This document shows, piece by piece, positions 7,587-16,070 of a stretch of 64,000 nt of DNA. Every line of letters starts with the position of its first letter. Position 1 is the stretch's first letter. The translations under genes and the position numbers were made by a program. Location of the stretch: the NCBI GenBank assembly GCA_034007705.1, contig JAVEQK010000004.1:62001-126000 (forward strand). The letters run 5' to 3'. The DNA is from UBA10518 sp022837185 (GTDB lineage Bacteria > Desulfobacterota > Desulfobulbia > Desulfobulbales > Desulfobulbaceae). A model generated the notes under the pieces. The model saw nothing but the letters and a program-made list of their open reading frames with translations, was not told the DNA's origin and made no database searches.

Positions 7587-9350
7587 ATGGAACTCAAAAC
7601 AATGACTTTTCTTGTAGTGGGCATCACCTTCGCCCTCTACATCTATATCGCCATCCGATCCAAGGCGGCCACGACCGGTGAATTTTACGTCGCCGGCAAG
7701 GGCGTTCATCCGGTCCTGAACGGCATGGCCACCGGCGCCGACTGGATGTCCGCCGCCTCGTTTATCTCCATGGCCGGCATGATCGCCTTCCAGGGCTACG
7801 ACGCCTCGGTGTTCCTCATGGGCTGGACAGGAGGCTATGTGCTGCTGGCCATGCTCCTGGCGCCCTATCTGAGAAAATACGGCAAATATACCGTGCCCGC
7901 TTTTATCGGCGACCGGTATTATTCCCGCACCGCCAGGGTGACGGCGGTCATCTGCCTGATCGTCGCCTCGCTGACCTATGTTATCGGCCAGATGAAGGGC
8001 ATCGGGGTCGCCTTTTCGCGGTTCCTGGAGGTTTCCTTTGAACTGGGCCTGGTGGCCGGCATGGTCATCGTCTTCATTTACGCGGTTCTGGGGGGGATGA
8101 AAGGTGTCACCAACACCCAGATTGCTCAGTACTGCGTTTTGATTTTTGCCTATACCATTCCGGCAATCTTTATTTCCCTGCAGCTGACCGGCAACCCCGT
8201 TCCCCAGCTCGGGCTCGGCGGCAGCATGGCCGACGGCACGCCCCTGCTGGCCAAACTTGACCAGGTCCTCGTCGAACTCGGCTTTGCCGAATATACCGCC
8301 CAGAAAGGGGGGACACTGAATATCTTTCTCTATACCATGTCCCTGATGATCGGCACCGCGGGTCTGCCGCATGTCATCATCCGGTTCTTCACGGTGCCCA
8401 AGGTCCGTGACGCCCGATCTTCAGCCGGCTGGGCCCTGGTATTCATCGCCATCCTCTATACCACCGCGCCGGCGGTCGGGGCCATGGCCCGCCTCAACCT
8501 CTTGGAAACCATCCAGACCGGGGAGATCGGCAGCCCTGAAGGCAACCTGCTCTACGAGGAGCGGCCCAATTGGTTCAAGAACTGGGAGAAGACCGGGCTG
8601 CTTGTCTTCGAGGACAAGAACAATGACGGCCGGATCCAGTATTACGGTCCGGGGCTCGAGGCCCAGGCGGAGTCCTTTGGCTGGAAAGGCAGCGAAATGG
8701 TCAAAGTCGACAACGACATCATGGTGCTGGCCAACCCCGAGATCGCCCATCTGCCCAATTGGGTCATCGCCCTGGTCGCCGCCGGCGGCATCGCTGCCGC
8801 CCTGTCCACCGCGGCGGGACTCCTGCTGGCGATTTCATCGGCCATTTCCCATGACGTGTTGAAAGGCATCTTCATGCCCGACCTGACCGACAAGGGTGAA
8901 CTGCTGGCCAGCCGCCTCGCCATGGCCGGAGCCATCGTCGTGGCCGGTTACTTCGGGCTCCATCCTCCGGGATTTGCGGCCCAGGTCGTGGCCCTGGCCT
9001 TCGGACTGGCCGCCTCGTCGATTTTCCCGGCCCTGATGATGGGCATCTTCTCCAAGAAGGTTAACAGATCGGGAGCGACATTCGGCATGCTGGCCGGCAT
9101 CGGTTCCACCCTGGTCTATATCTTCTGGTTCAAGGGCTGGTTTTTCATCCCCGGTACCGAGATGATGGCCAATACCCCGGACAACTGGTTCCTGGGCATT
9201 TCGCCGGAAGCATTTGGCTCCGTCGGGGCGCTGATCAACTTTGTCGTGGCGTTTGCCGTTTCCAGTTTTACGCCGGCCCCGCCCGCACACATTCAACACC
9301 TGGTCGAGGATATCCGCATCCCGGGAGCGGGGGCTGCCCAGGATCATTGA
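7587..9350 (+). CDS. Sodium:solute symporter, VC_2705-type (probable acetate/monocarboxylate importer)
   Basis: A 587-residue SSS-family transporter with about 12-13 membrane helices. The early motif FYVAGKGVHPVLNGMATGADWMSAASF marks the sodium/substrate site region. Unlike plain ActP it carries a ~90-residue hydrophilic insert (~305-395) holding the loop DKNNDGRI at 343-350, which looks like an EF-hand calcium loop although position 12 is glycine. Context after acs, DUF294 and DUF4212 makes acetate the likeliest solute. The gene ends just before a good terminator at 9374-9419. Transport substrate is inferred, not shown. Confidence 0.9.
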   Translation: MELKTMTFLVVGITFALYIYIAIRSKAATTGEFYVAGKGVHPVLNGMATGADWMSAASFISMAGMIAFQGYDASVFLMGWTGGYVLLAMLLAPYLRKYGKYTVPAFIGDRYYSRTARVTAVICLIVASLTYVIGQMKGIGVAFSRFLEVSFELGLVAGMVIVFIYAVLGGMKGVTNTQIAQYCVLIFAYTIPAIFISLQLTGNPVPQLGLGGSMADGTPLLAKLDQVLVELGFAEYTAQKGGTLNIFLYTMSLMIGTAGLPHVIIRFFTVPKVRDARSSAGWALVFIAILYTTAPAVGAMARLNLLETIQTGEIGSPEGNLLYEERPNWFKNWEKTGLLVFEDKNNDGRIQYYGPGLEAQAESFGWKGSEMVKVDNDIMVLANPEIAHLPNWVIALVAAGGIAAALSTAAGLLLAISSAISHDVLKGIFMPDLTDKGELLASRLAMAGAIVVAGYFGLHPPGFAAQVVALAFGLAASSIFPALMMGIFSKKVNRSGATFGMLAGIGSTLVYIFWFKGWFFIPGTEMMANTPDNWFLGISPEAFGSVGALINFVVAFAVSSFTPAPPAHIQHLVEDIRIPGAGAAQDH

Positions 9351-9373
9351 TCCGGACTTACTGCGGACGTAAG

Positions 9374-9419
9374 CGGCGCATCCTTCCTCTCCGGGAGGGT
9401 GCGCCGTTTTTGTTTTTTT
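9374..9419 (+). terminator. Rho-independent terminator after the symporter
   Basis: The GGCGCA...TGCGCC stem, with an inner TCCTTCCTC/GGAGGG pairing, is followed by TTTTTGTTTTTTT. It closes the acetate module. Confidence 0.85.
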
Positions 9420-9491
9420 CAGCCGAGCCCCGGAAGCCGCAGCATAAAACCCCATGGCGGTTTTGATCCCGATGCGCTATAATGATTCATT

Positions 9492-10049
9492 ATGAAACCC
9501 GAATTTCTTCGTTCCGAGCAGTGCTGCCTCTATGTGGTGGATCCCCAGGAAAAACTCATGGCCCGCATCCATGAGGCGGACCGGGTCGTCCGCAATACGG
9601 CCCTGATGATCAGGCTGGCCGGGAACCTGCATTTCCCGATATTTGCCAACACCCAGTACAGGAAAGGGATCGGACCGATTGTCCCGGAACTTGCATCCCT
9701 GCTAGAAGATGTTCCCTGTCCGGACAAGCTCTGTTTCAACGGCCTGGCCGATCCCGCCGTTCAGAAAGCGATCAGCGGTTTGCCCACCTCCGTGGACACC
9801 CTCCTGCTCTGCGGAGTGGAAACCCATATATGCGTCTACCAGACTGCCATGGGAGCGCTGCAGCGCGGTTACGGCGTCTGGGTGGTGGCCGATGCGGTCT
9901 CGTCGCGGACGCCGCTCAATGACAGCCTCGGTCAGCAGCGGCTGCGCGAAATGGGAGCGGTATTGGCCCCGGCGGAAATGATTATCTACGAACTGCTGCA
10001 GCGGGCGGGGACCGAAGCGTTCAAGGCGATGCTGCCCCATTTGAAGTAG
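9492..10049 (+). CDS. Isochorismatase-family cysteine hydrolase (YcaC-like)
   Basis: A 185-residue alpha/beta hydrolase of the isochorismatase superfamily. The expected catalytic triad is present: D17 in YVVDPQEKLM, K79 in PCPDKLCFNG and C114 in CGVETHICVYQTA, with the non-proline peptide context GVETHIC. DAVSSRTPLND near residue 140 is also typical. Members hydrolyse amides or vinyl ethers of very different substrates, so no reaction is assigned. It stands alone between the symporter terminator and alaS. A weak GC stem (~10108-10137) follows it. Confidence 0.88.
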   Translation: MKPEFLRSEQCCLYVVDPQEKLMARIHEADRVVRNTALMIRLAGNLHFPIFANTQYRKGIGPIVPELASLLEDVPCPDKLCFNGLADPAVQKAISGLPTSVDTLLLCGVETHICVYQTAMGALQRGYGVWVVADAVSSRTPLNDSLGQQRLREMGAVLAPAEMIIYELLQRAGTEAFKAMLPHLK

Positions 10050-10146
10050 CTTTTCCTCCCGCAGCCGCAAGGTTTGGTTTTTTTCCACCGGGCAGCCGGC
10101 TCCGGGCCCTTTATGCCGCCGGGAAAGGGGCCGTGTTGCTTTTCAG

Positions 10147-10175
10147 TTGAAATTTTCCCCTAAAATCGCTAATAA
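10147..10175 (+). promoter_or_regulatory. Candidate promoter of alaS
   Basis: TTGAAA (10147-10152), a 17-base spacer and TAATAA (10170-10175) in an AT-rich patch ~75 bases before alaS. A hairpin with GGCTTCC/GGAAGCC arms (10203-10222) lies between this promoter and the gene. Confidence 0.35.
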
Positions 10176-10252
10176 ACAAAGTTTTACATGTATGTTACGT
10201 TTGGCTTCCCAGGCTGGAAGCCAGAGGCATTCCTTTTTTGCACCCGATGGTT

Positions 10253-12904
10253 ATGACCGGAAACGAAATACGCGCCCGTTTTTTACAGTTTTTTGCCTCC
10301 AGGGGCCATGCCGTGATCGACGGCTCCCCCCTCGTGCCGCTCGATGATCCGACCCTGCTGTTCACCAACGCCGGCATGGTGCAGTTCAAGCGGGTGTTCA
10401 TGGGCGAGGAGCAGCGGGACTATGTCCGGGCCGCGACCTGCCAACGGTGCGTTCGGGCGGGCGGCAAGCATAACGATCTGGACAATGTCGGTCACACCGC
10501 CCGTCATCACACTTTCTTCGAGATGCTGGGCAATTTTTCCTTCGGCGATTATTTCAAGAAGGAGGCGATTGCCTTTGCCTGGGAATTTCTCACCGTGGAG
10601 ATGGGCCTGGCTCCGGAAAGGCTGTGGGTTTCCGTCTTCCGCGAGGATGACGAGGCCTATGATCTGTGGAAGGGTATTGACAACCTCCCGCCCGGCCGGA
10701 TAGTCCGCATGGGCGAGAAGGATAATTTCTGGGCCATGGGGGACACCGGTCCCTGCGGTCCCTGTTCGGAGATCCATATCGACCAGGGGCCCGAGGTCGG
10801 CTGCGGCCGTCCCGACTGCGGCGTGGCCTGTGACTGCGACCGCTTCCTCGAGCTGTGGAACCTGGTGTTCATGCAGTTTTACCGGGACGAAAACGGCACC
10901 ATGACCCCCCTGCCCAAACCGTCCATCGATACGGGCATGGGGCTGGAGCGGATCGCCGCGGTCATCCAGGGCAGGCACAACAATTTCGAATCCGATCTCT
11001 TCCAGCCGCTGATTGACCGCATCGCCCTTCTTTCCGGCAAAACCTACGGGGCGGACGAGCAGGACAATGTCGCCATGCGGGTCATTGCCGATCATGCCAG
11101 GGCAACCGCCTTTCTGGTCGCCGACGGCGTTCTGCCCTCCAATGAGGGACGGGGATACGTCCTGCGGCGGATCATGCGGCGGGCCATCCGCTTTGGCCGG
11201 TTCCTGGGGCTGGCCGACCGGTTTTTTGCCGAAATCTGCCTGCTCGTCGTCGAATTGATGCGGGACAGTTACCCGCATCTGGCCGGTGCCCGCGACCTGC
11301 TCGGCAAGGTGGCCGGCAACGAGGAAAGCCGTTTCGGGGAGACGCTGGACCATGGGCTGACAATCCTTGCGGACGAAATCGACCGCCTGGGCAGGGGGCA
11401 GGTTGTCTCCCCGGTGATTGACGGGGAGTTTATCTTCAAACTCTACGATACCTACGGTTTTCCGGTCGACATTGTCCGGGACGTGGCGCTGGAACGCGGC
11501 ATCGGAATCGACGAGGCGGGTTTTCAGCGGGCCATGGAGGCGCAGCGGGAGCAGTCCAAGCGCTCCTGGAAGGGAAGCGATGTGGCCCACCTCCAGGAAG
11601 GAGTCGTTCAGCTTCTGCGGCAGGGCCTGGAAAGCGAGTTTGTCGGTTATGCCCGGAAAACGGTTGATTCCACCGCCGCGGGGCTGGTGGATGGAGCCGG
11701 CCGGCTGGTTGACCGGGTCGAGGCGGGCGAACAGGTTCTGGTCTGCTGCCCCCGGACGGTCTTCTACGCCGAGGCGGGCGGGCAGGTGGGGGACAGCGGC
11801 ATCATCGCCGGGCCCCATGGCCGGATTGAAGTGGTCAATACCAAAAAAGTGGCCGATAGGATCGTCCTGCACGAAGGCAGGGTGATCGAGGGGCACGTCG
11901 CCCGGGGGGATGCGGTTGTCCTGACCGTCACGTCGGAGCGCCGGAACGACATCGCCCTCAACCACACCGCCACCCATCTTCTCCATGCCGCCATGAAAAG
12001 AATCCTCGGCGATCATGTCAAACAGGCGGGTTCCCTGGTTGAGGAAGAGCGGCTCCGCTTTGACTTTACCCATTTTTCCCCCCTGGCCGGGGAGGAAATC
12101 AGGGCCATTGAGGAAGCCGTCAATGCGAAGATCCGCGAAAACATTCCGGTGGCGACCGCCGTGCAGAACCGTGACCAGGCCATAGCCGAGGGCGCCACCG
12201 CCCTGTTCGGCGAAAAATACGGCGATGAGGTGCGGGTCGTTTCGGTGGGGGACTTCAGCAAGGAGTTGTGCGGCGGCACTCATGTCAAGGCCACGGGGGA
12301 GATCGGCTTTTTCAAGATTATCGCCGAGACGGGTATAGCCGCGGGGGTGAGGAGAATCGAGGCTGTGACCGGAGCCCGGGCGGTGGCCTGGGTGCAGGAT
12401 ATGGTCGACAGGAGCAATGAAGTTGCAGCCGCCCTTGGTGCCCCGCTGCCGGCGGCCGCCGATAAAATCAGGTCTCTCCTGCGGCAGCAGAAGGAGTTGG
12501 AGAAAAAGGTCGCCGGCCTCACCGCCCGGCTGGCCCTGGCGGATATGGACCAATTGCTGCGGCAGGCTGTCGAGGTCGACGGTGTCCGGGTCGTAGCGGC
12601 CGAGCTGCCCCTTGATTCCCCCAAAACACTGCGGGAAATCGGCGACCGCGTCCGGGATGCCATGGGCAGCGGGGTCGCTGTTCTGGGGGGAGTTCTGAAC
12701 GGCAAGGCCGCCTTGCTGGCATTGGTCAGCAAGGACCTGACCGGCAGGATCAAGGCAGGAGAGGTGGTGAACGGCGCCGCCAAAATCGTCGGCGGCAAGG
12801 GGGGCGGGCGTCCCGACATGGCCCAGGCCGGTGGTCCGAGAGGCGACAAAGTGTCCGAGGCGATCAGGCGGGTGCCGGATGTGGTCCGGCATATCCTGCA
12901 ATGA
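10253..12904 (+). CDS. alaS: Alanyl-tRNA synthetase
   Basis: About 883 residues, full length. It starts with the conserved MTGNEIRARFLQFF and continues with SPLVPLDDPTLLFTNAGMVQFK and RHHTFFEMLGNFSFGDYF of the class II aminoacylation core. The editing domain has HTATHLLHAAM and the zinc-site CGGTH, and the C-Ala domain ends the protein with GGGRPDMAQAGG. It charges tRNA-Ala and removes mis-charged serine or glycine. An ATG two codons upstream (10247) and a TTG at 10238 are alternative starts, and no start has a clear ribosome site. The ketosynthase gene begins only 33 bp after its stop, so read-through into the lipid cluster is possible. Confidence 0.97.
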   Translation: MTGNEIRARFLQFFASRGHAVIDGSPLVPLDDPTLLFTNAGMVQFKRVFMGEEQRDYVRAATCQRCVRAGGKHNDLDNVGHTARHHTFFEMLGNFSFGDYFKKEAIAFAWEFLTVEMGLAPERLWVSVFREDDEAYDLWKGIDNLPPGRIVRMGEKDNFWAMGDTGPCGPCSEIHIDQGPEVGCGRPDCGVACDCDRFLELWNLVFMQFYRDENGTMTPLPKPSIDTGMGLERIAAVIQGRHNNFESDLFQPLIDRIALLSGKTYGADEQDNVAMRVIADHARATAFLVADGVLPSNEGRGYVLRRIMRRAIRFGRFLGLADRFFAEICLLVVELMRDSYPHLAGARDLLGKVAGNEESRFGETLDHGLTILADEIDRLGRGQVVSPVIDGEFIFKLYDTYGFPVDIVRDVALERGIGIDEAGFQRAMEAQREQSKRSWKGSDVAHLQEGVVQLLRQGLESEFVGYARKTVDSTAAGLVDGAGRLVDRVEAGEQVLVCCPRTVFYAEAGGQVGDSGIIAGPHGRIEVVNTKKVADRIVLHEGRVIEGHVARGDAVVLTVTSERRNDIALNHTATHLLHAAMKRILGDHVKQAGSLVEEERLRFDFTHFSPLAGEEIRAIEEAVNAKIRENIPVATAVQNRDQAIAEGATALFGEKYGDEVRVVSVGDFSKELCGGTHVKATGEIGFFKIIAETGIAAGVRRIEAVTGARAVAWVQDMVDRSNEVAAALGAPLPAAADKIRSLLRQQKELEKKVAGLTARLALADMDQLLRQAVEVDGVRVVAAELPLDSPKTLREIGDRVRDAMGSGVAVLGGVLNGKAALLALVSKDLTGRIKAGEVVNGAAKIVGGKGGGRPDMAQAGGPRGDKVSEAIRRVPDVVRHILQ

Positions 12905-12937
12905 AAAGCGTTTCCCGACTGCGGGGTTGAAAAGGCC

Positions 12938-14203
12938 ATGCAAGCCAGAACGGTACAGCACAGAATAGTCATCACAGGGGCCGGCCTCGCCGCCCCGAAC
13001 GCCTCGAATCTGCCTGAATTCAGGACCAGGCTTCTGGAGGGGCGGAGTGAAATCAGGATGATCGAGCTGCGGTATATGCAGCCCTGCCCGGCCGGGGTAT
13101 GTACGTTTGATGAAACGAAATACCGTAGAAAAAGGGAGAACAAGCGCGGCACCAGGGCCGGCTGCATCGGCGTTTACTGCGCCAATGAAGCCCTGATTGA
13201 CGCGGGAATAGATTTCTCCGGCTACGACAGGGCCAGGACCGGGGTATACATAGGGTTGACGGAACACGGAACCGTGGAAACCGAAAACGAGGTCTACAAT
13301 ATCAGCCAGTACGGCTACAACATCGATTACTGGACCCATCATCATAATCCCCGGACCGTCCTCAACAACCCCGCCGGTGAAATAACCATGAACCTGGGGA
13401 TCACCGGGCCGCATTATTCGGTGGGAGCGGCCTGCGCCGCCGGCAATGCCGCCCTTATCCAGGGCGTGCAGATGCTCAGACTCGGGGAAGTGGATCTGGC
13501 GTTGTGCGGCGGCATCTCCGAGTGTGTCGGCTCCTTCGGCATCTTTGCGAGCTTCCGCGCCCAGGGGGCCCTGGCTGAACATCATGATCCAGCCAAAGCC
13601 AGCCGTCCCTTCGATGCCGCCCGCAACGGCATTGTCATTTCCGAGGGCGGCTGCGTCTTTACCCTGGAGCGCCTGGACAGGGCGTTGGCCCGCGGCGCGA
13701 AGATTTACGGGGAAATTACGGGATACGCCATGAATTCCGATGCCCGTGATTTTGTCCTCCCCTATGGGGAGCGCCAGGCCCAATGCATGGAGCTGGCCCT
13801 GCGGCGGGCTGACCTGGCTCCCGGCCAGGTGACGATCATCAACACCCATGCCACCGGGACCAGGCAGGGGGATGTGGAAGAGTGCAGGGCGATCAGGCAG
13901 GTATTCGGCGAGTCGGCCCCGCCCTGGATCAACAATACCAAGTCGAATATCGGCCATGCCATGGGTGCGGCCGGGGTCCTCGAACTGGCGGGCAATCTGC
14001 CCTCATTTGTTGACAACATGGTCCATCCGACGATAAATTTGGAGCAGCCCGATCCGGAGTGCGCTCTTGCCGGTCTGGTGGTCGATGCGCCGAAACAGCT
14101 TGACAGGGTTGATGTGATTTTGAATAACTCCTTCGGCATGGTCGGCATAAATTCCGTGATTATCGTCGAACGGTATGACCGGGACCGGCGGCAGGCGTCA
14201 TAG
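12938..14203 (+). CDS. Beta-ketoacyl-ACP synthase (FabF/FabB-like), first gene of the lipid cluster
   Basis: A 421-residue KAS I/II-type condensing enzyme with an intact Cys-His-His triad: C166 in GAACAAGNAA, H304 in NTHATGTRQGD and H340 in TKSNIGHAMGAAG (with K335). It should therefore extend acyl-ACP with malonyl-ACP rather than act as an inactive chain-length factor. It is divergent from housekeeping FabF: the acyl-pocket region (residues ~40-70, PCPAGVCTFDETKYRRKREN) is basic and unusual, and histidines cluster at 134-136. It heads a tight run with ACP, two flavoproteins, KR, DH and ER, and then oleABCD, so it probably builds a special chain. The product is unknown. Confidence 0.9.
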   Translation: MQARTVQHRIVITGAGLAAPNASNLPEFRTRLLEGRSEIRMIELRYMQPCPAGVCTFDETKYRRKRENKRGTRAGCIGVYCANEALIDAGIDFSGYDRARTGVYIGLTEHGTVETENEVYNISQYGYNIDYWTHHHNPRTVLNNPAGEITMNLGITGPHYSVGAACAAGNAALIQGVQMLRLGEVDLALCGGISECVGSFGIFASFRAQGALAEHHDPAKASRPFDAARNGIVISEGGCVFTLERLDRALARGAKIYGEITGYAMNSDARDFVLPYGERQAQCMELALRRADLAPGQVTIINTHATGTRQGDVEECRAIRQVFGESAPPWINNTKSNIGHAMGAAGVLELAGNLPSFVDNMVHPTINLEQPDPECALAGLVVDAPKQLDRVDVILNNSFGMVGINSVIIVERYDRDRRQAS

Positions 14204-14266
14204 CCGGAGGAGCCCGGAGGCTGCAATCCATTATTCACTGCATGGAGTGAGAGATAGAGGAAGAGT

Positions 14267-14518
14267 ATGACCAGGAACGAGATCAAAAACGTTATTTTGG
14301 AAATTATTGAAGATATAGACGAGGAAGCGGATTTTGACGGCCTGGAGGCGGACAAGCCGCTCCGGGACCAGCTGGATCTCGATTCCATGGACTTCCTGGA
14401 TATCGTCATGGAGCTGCGCAAACGATACAAGCTGCAGATCCCCGAAGAAGAGTACCCCGAACTGTCCACCCTCAACAGTTGCGTCAACTATCTTGAGCCA
14501 AAGCTCAAAGACTTTTGA
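14267..14518 (+). CDS. Acyl carrier protein, cluster-dedicated
   Basis: An 83-residue acidic four-helix protein. The phosphopantetheine attachment serine is S40 in LDLDSMDFLDIVMELRKRY, which matches the DSL-type motif with methionine in place of leucine. The helix after it is typical of ACPs that work with type II synthases. It follows the ketosynthase by 63 bp and precedes the first flavoprotein. The DSM variant and the very acidic middle (EDIDEEADFDGLEADK) set it apart from a housekeeping AcpP, which would be expected beside fabD/fabG/fabF elsewhere. It presumably carries the chain made by this cluster. Confidence 0.92.
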   Translation: MTRNEIKNVILEIIEDIDEEADFDGLEADKPLRDQLDLDSMDFLDIVMELRKRYKLQIPEEEYPELSTLNSCVNYLEPKLKDF

Positions 14519-14632
14519 AATTCGGTAAAACTGTCTCTCTCCCCTTGCTTCGTCCGCTGCACCGCCGGCCGGGCCGGGAGGCCTCCCGCCGCAATTTCGT
14601 TGTGCCCGATCAGCCGCCGGCCGGCCTGAGCC

Positions 14633-16015
14633 ATGGCTGATTATCAGCTGATCATCATCGGCGCCGGCCTCTCCGGTCTTGCCGCCGGCATCCGGGCGGC
14701 CCGCTTCGGCCTCAAGGTGTTGATCGTCGAACAGCACTGGCAGCCCGGCGGCCTCAATTCCTATTACGTCCGGCAGGGGCACCTCCTTGAAACGGGCCTG
14801 CACGCAATGACCAATTACGCGCCGCCGGGGCAAAAGCGCGCCCCGTTGAACAGGCTGTTCCGGCAACTGCGCCTGTCCCGCCGATCCTTCCCCACCCATG
14901 AGCAGATCTGCTCGGAGATCGTCTTTCCGGAGCGTACGCTCAGATTCTCCAATGATCCCGAGCTGCTGACCGAGGAGGTCTCACGTGAGTTCCCCGGGGC
15001 GGCGGACGGTTTCCGCCGGCTGCTGAAAACGGTCAGGGAATATGATCCCTTCGCCCCGGCCCCGTGGCGCTCGGCCCGCCGGTTCCTCGACGGAGTCCTG
15101 CCCGACGGCCGGCTTGGCGACATGCTCCTGCTGCCCCTCATGGTGTATGGCAACAGCGAGGAGGAGGACATGGACCTCGGCCAGTTCGTCATCATGTTCC
15201 GGGCGATTTTTCTCGAGGGCCTGTTCCGTCCGGCGGAAACGATCAAGGAATTCCTCGACATGCTGATGGCCCACTACACGGCTTTCGGCGGGGAAATACG
15301 CTTCCGGGCGGGGGTGAAAAGGATTCTGCGCCGCGGTGACAGGGTTGACGGGGTTATGCTGCACAATGGCGAACGGATCACCGCCGGCAGCGTCCTGTCG
15401 ACCGCCGGCATCCCGGCAACGGCCGATCTCGCGGACTGGAAGATTGACAGGAGCGCCCACCGGGGAAAAATGAGCTTCACGGAAACGATCTATCTGCTGC
15501 CCGGGCATCGCCGGACTTCCATCAGGAACGACCGCACCATCATTTTTTTCAACCACGGGGAGTACTTCGCCTACCGCTGTCCCGGCGAAGCGGTGGATCC
15601 ATCCTGGGGGGTGATCTGCTTTCCGGGGAACTTCAAAGGGCTGCCCGGCACCGATCCCTTTCAGGTCCGGCTGACCAATGCCGCCAACTACGAGGTGTGG
15701 AAGGAGGCGGCGCCGGGGGAATACGAGATGATGAAGGAACGGTGGCGGGAGCGGTCCGCCGACCAGGCCGGGAAAATTATTGGGAATTTCCGGCAGGATG
15801 TAGTATATGTTGACACTTTTACCCCGGTTACCATTGAACGGTTTACCTCCAAGGCCGGGGGAGCCGTGTACGGGAGCCCGGTGAAATTGAAGGACGGCCG
15901 CACCCCCTGCGCCAATCTCTTTATCGCCGGCACCGATCAGGGGTATCTCGGGATTGTCGGCGCCATGCTTTCCGGCGTCACCATCGTCAACCGGCACCTG
16001 CTGCGGCAGGAGTGA
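14633..16015 (+). CDS. CrtI/phytoene-desaturase-family FAD oxidoreductase, first copy
   Basis: A 460-residue flavoprotein. The N-terminal dinucleotide fold is clear: LIIIGAGLSGLAAGIRAARFG, then VEQHWQPGGLNSYY, as in phytoene desaturases and retinol saturases. The C-terminal FAD motif is NLFIAGTDQGYLGIVGAMLSG. No membrane helix is visible. In this family FAD is used to desaturate, saturate or isomerise hydrophobic chains. Carotenoid synthesis is unlikely here because there is no crtB or crtE nearby and the neighbours are acyl-chain enzymes, so an ACP- or lipid-bound chain is the likelier substrate (inference). A second paralogue begins about 55 bp downstream. Confidence 0.85.
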   Translation: MADYQLIIIGAGLSGLAAGIRAARFGLKVLIVEQHWQPGGLNSYYVRQGHLLETGLHAMTNYAPPGQKRAPLNRLFRQLRLSRRSFPTHEQICSEIVFPERTLRFSNDPELLTEEVSREFPGAADGFRRLLKTVREYDPFAPAPWRSARRFLDGVLPDGRLGDMLLLPLMVYGNSEEEDMDLGQFVIMFRAIFLEGLFRPAETIKEFLDMLMAHYTAFGGEIRFRAGVKRILRRGDRVDGVMLHNGERITAGSVLSTAGIPATADLADWKIDRSAHRGKMSFTETIYLLPGHRRTSIRNDRTIIFFNHGEYFAYRCPGEAVDPSWGVICFPGNFKGLPGTDPFQVRLTNAANYEVWKEAAPGEYEMMKERWRERSADQAGKIIGNFRQDVVYVDTFTPVTIERFTSKAGGAVYGSPVKLKDGRTPCANLFIAGTDQGYLGIVGAMLSGVTIVNRHLLRQE

Positions 16016-16070
16016 GGGCAGCGGCGTTCCCGACCCGGCATATACTGTGAACATTCCTACCACGCTGGCA

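Noticed and set aside
10050..10252. Possible T-box or other leader control of alaS
   Set aside because: There is a GGCTTCC/GGAAGCC hairpin, but no T-box sequence and no terminator/antiterminator pair that I can see.
10283..13957. A 1224-codon open frame on the minus strand opposite alaS and the ketosynthase
   Set aside because: It lies entirely antisense to two well-supported genes, has no recognisable domain, and its glycine-, proline- and aspartate-rich composition is what GC-rich codons give when read on the other strand.
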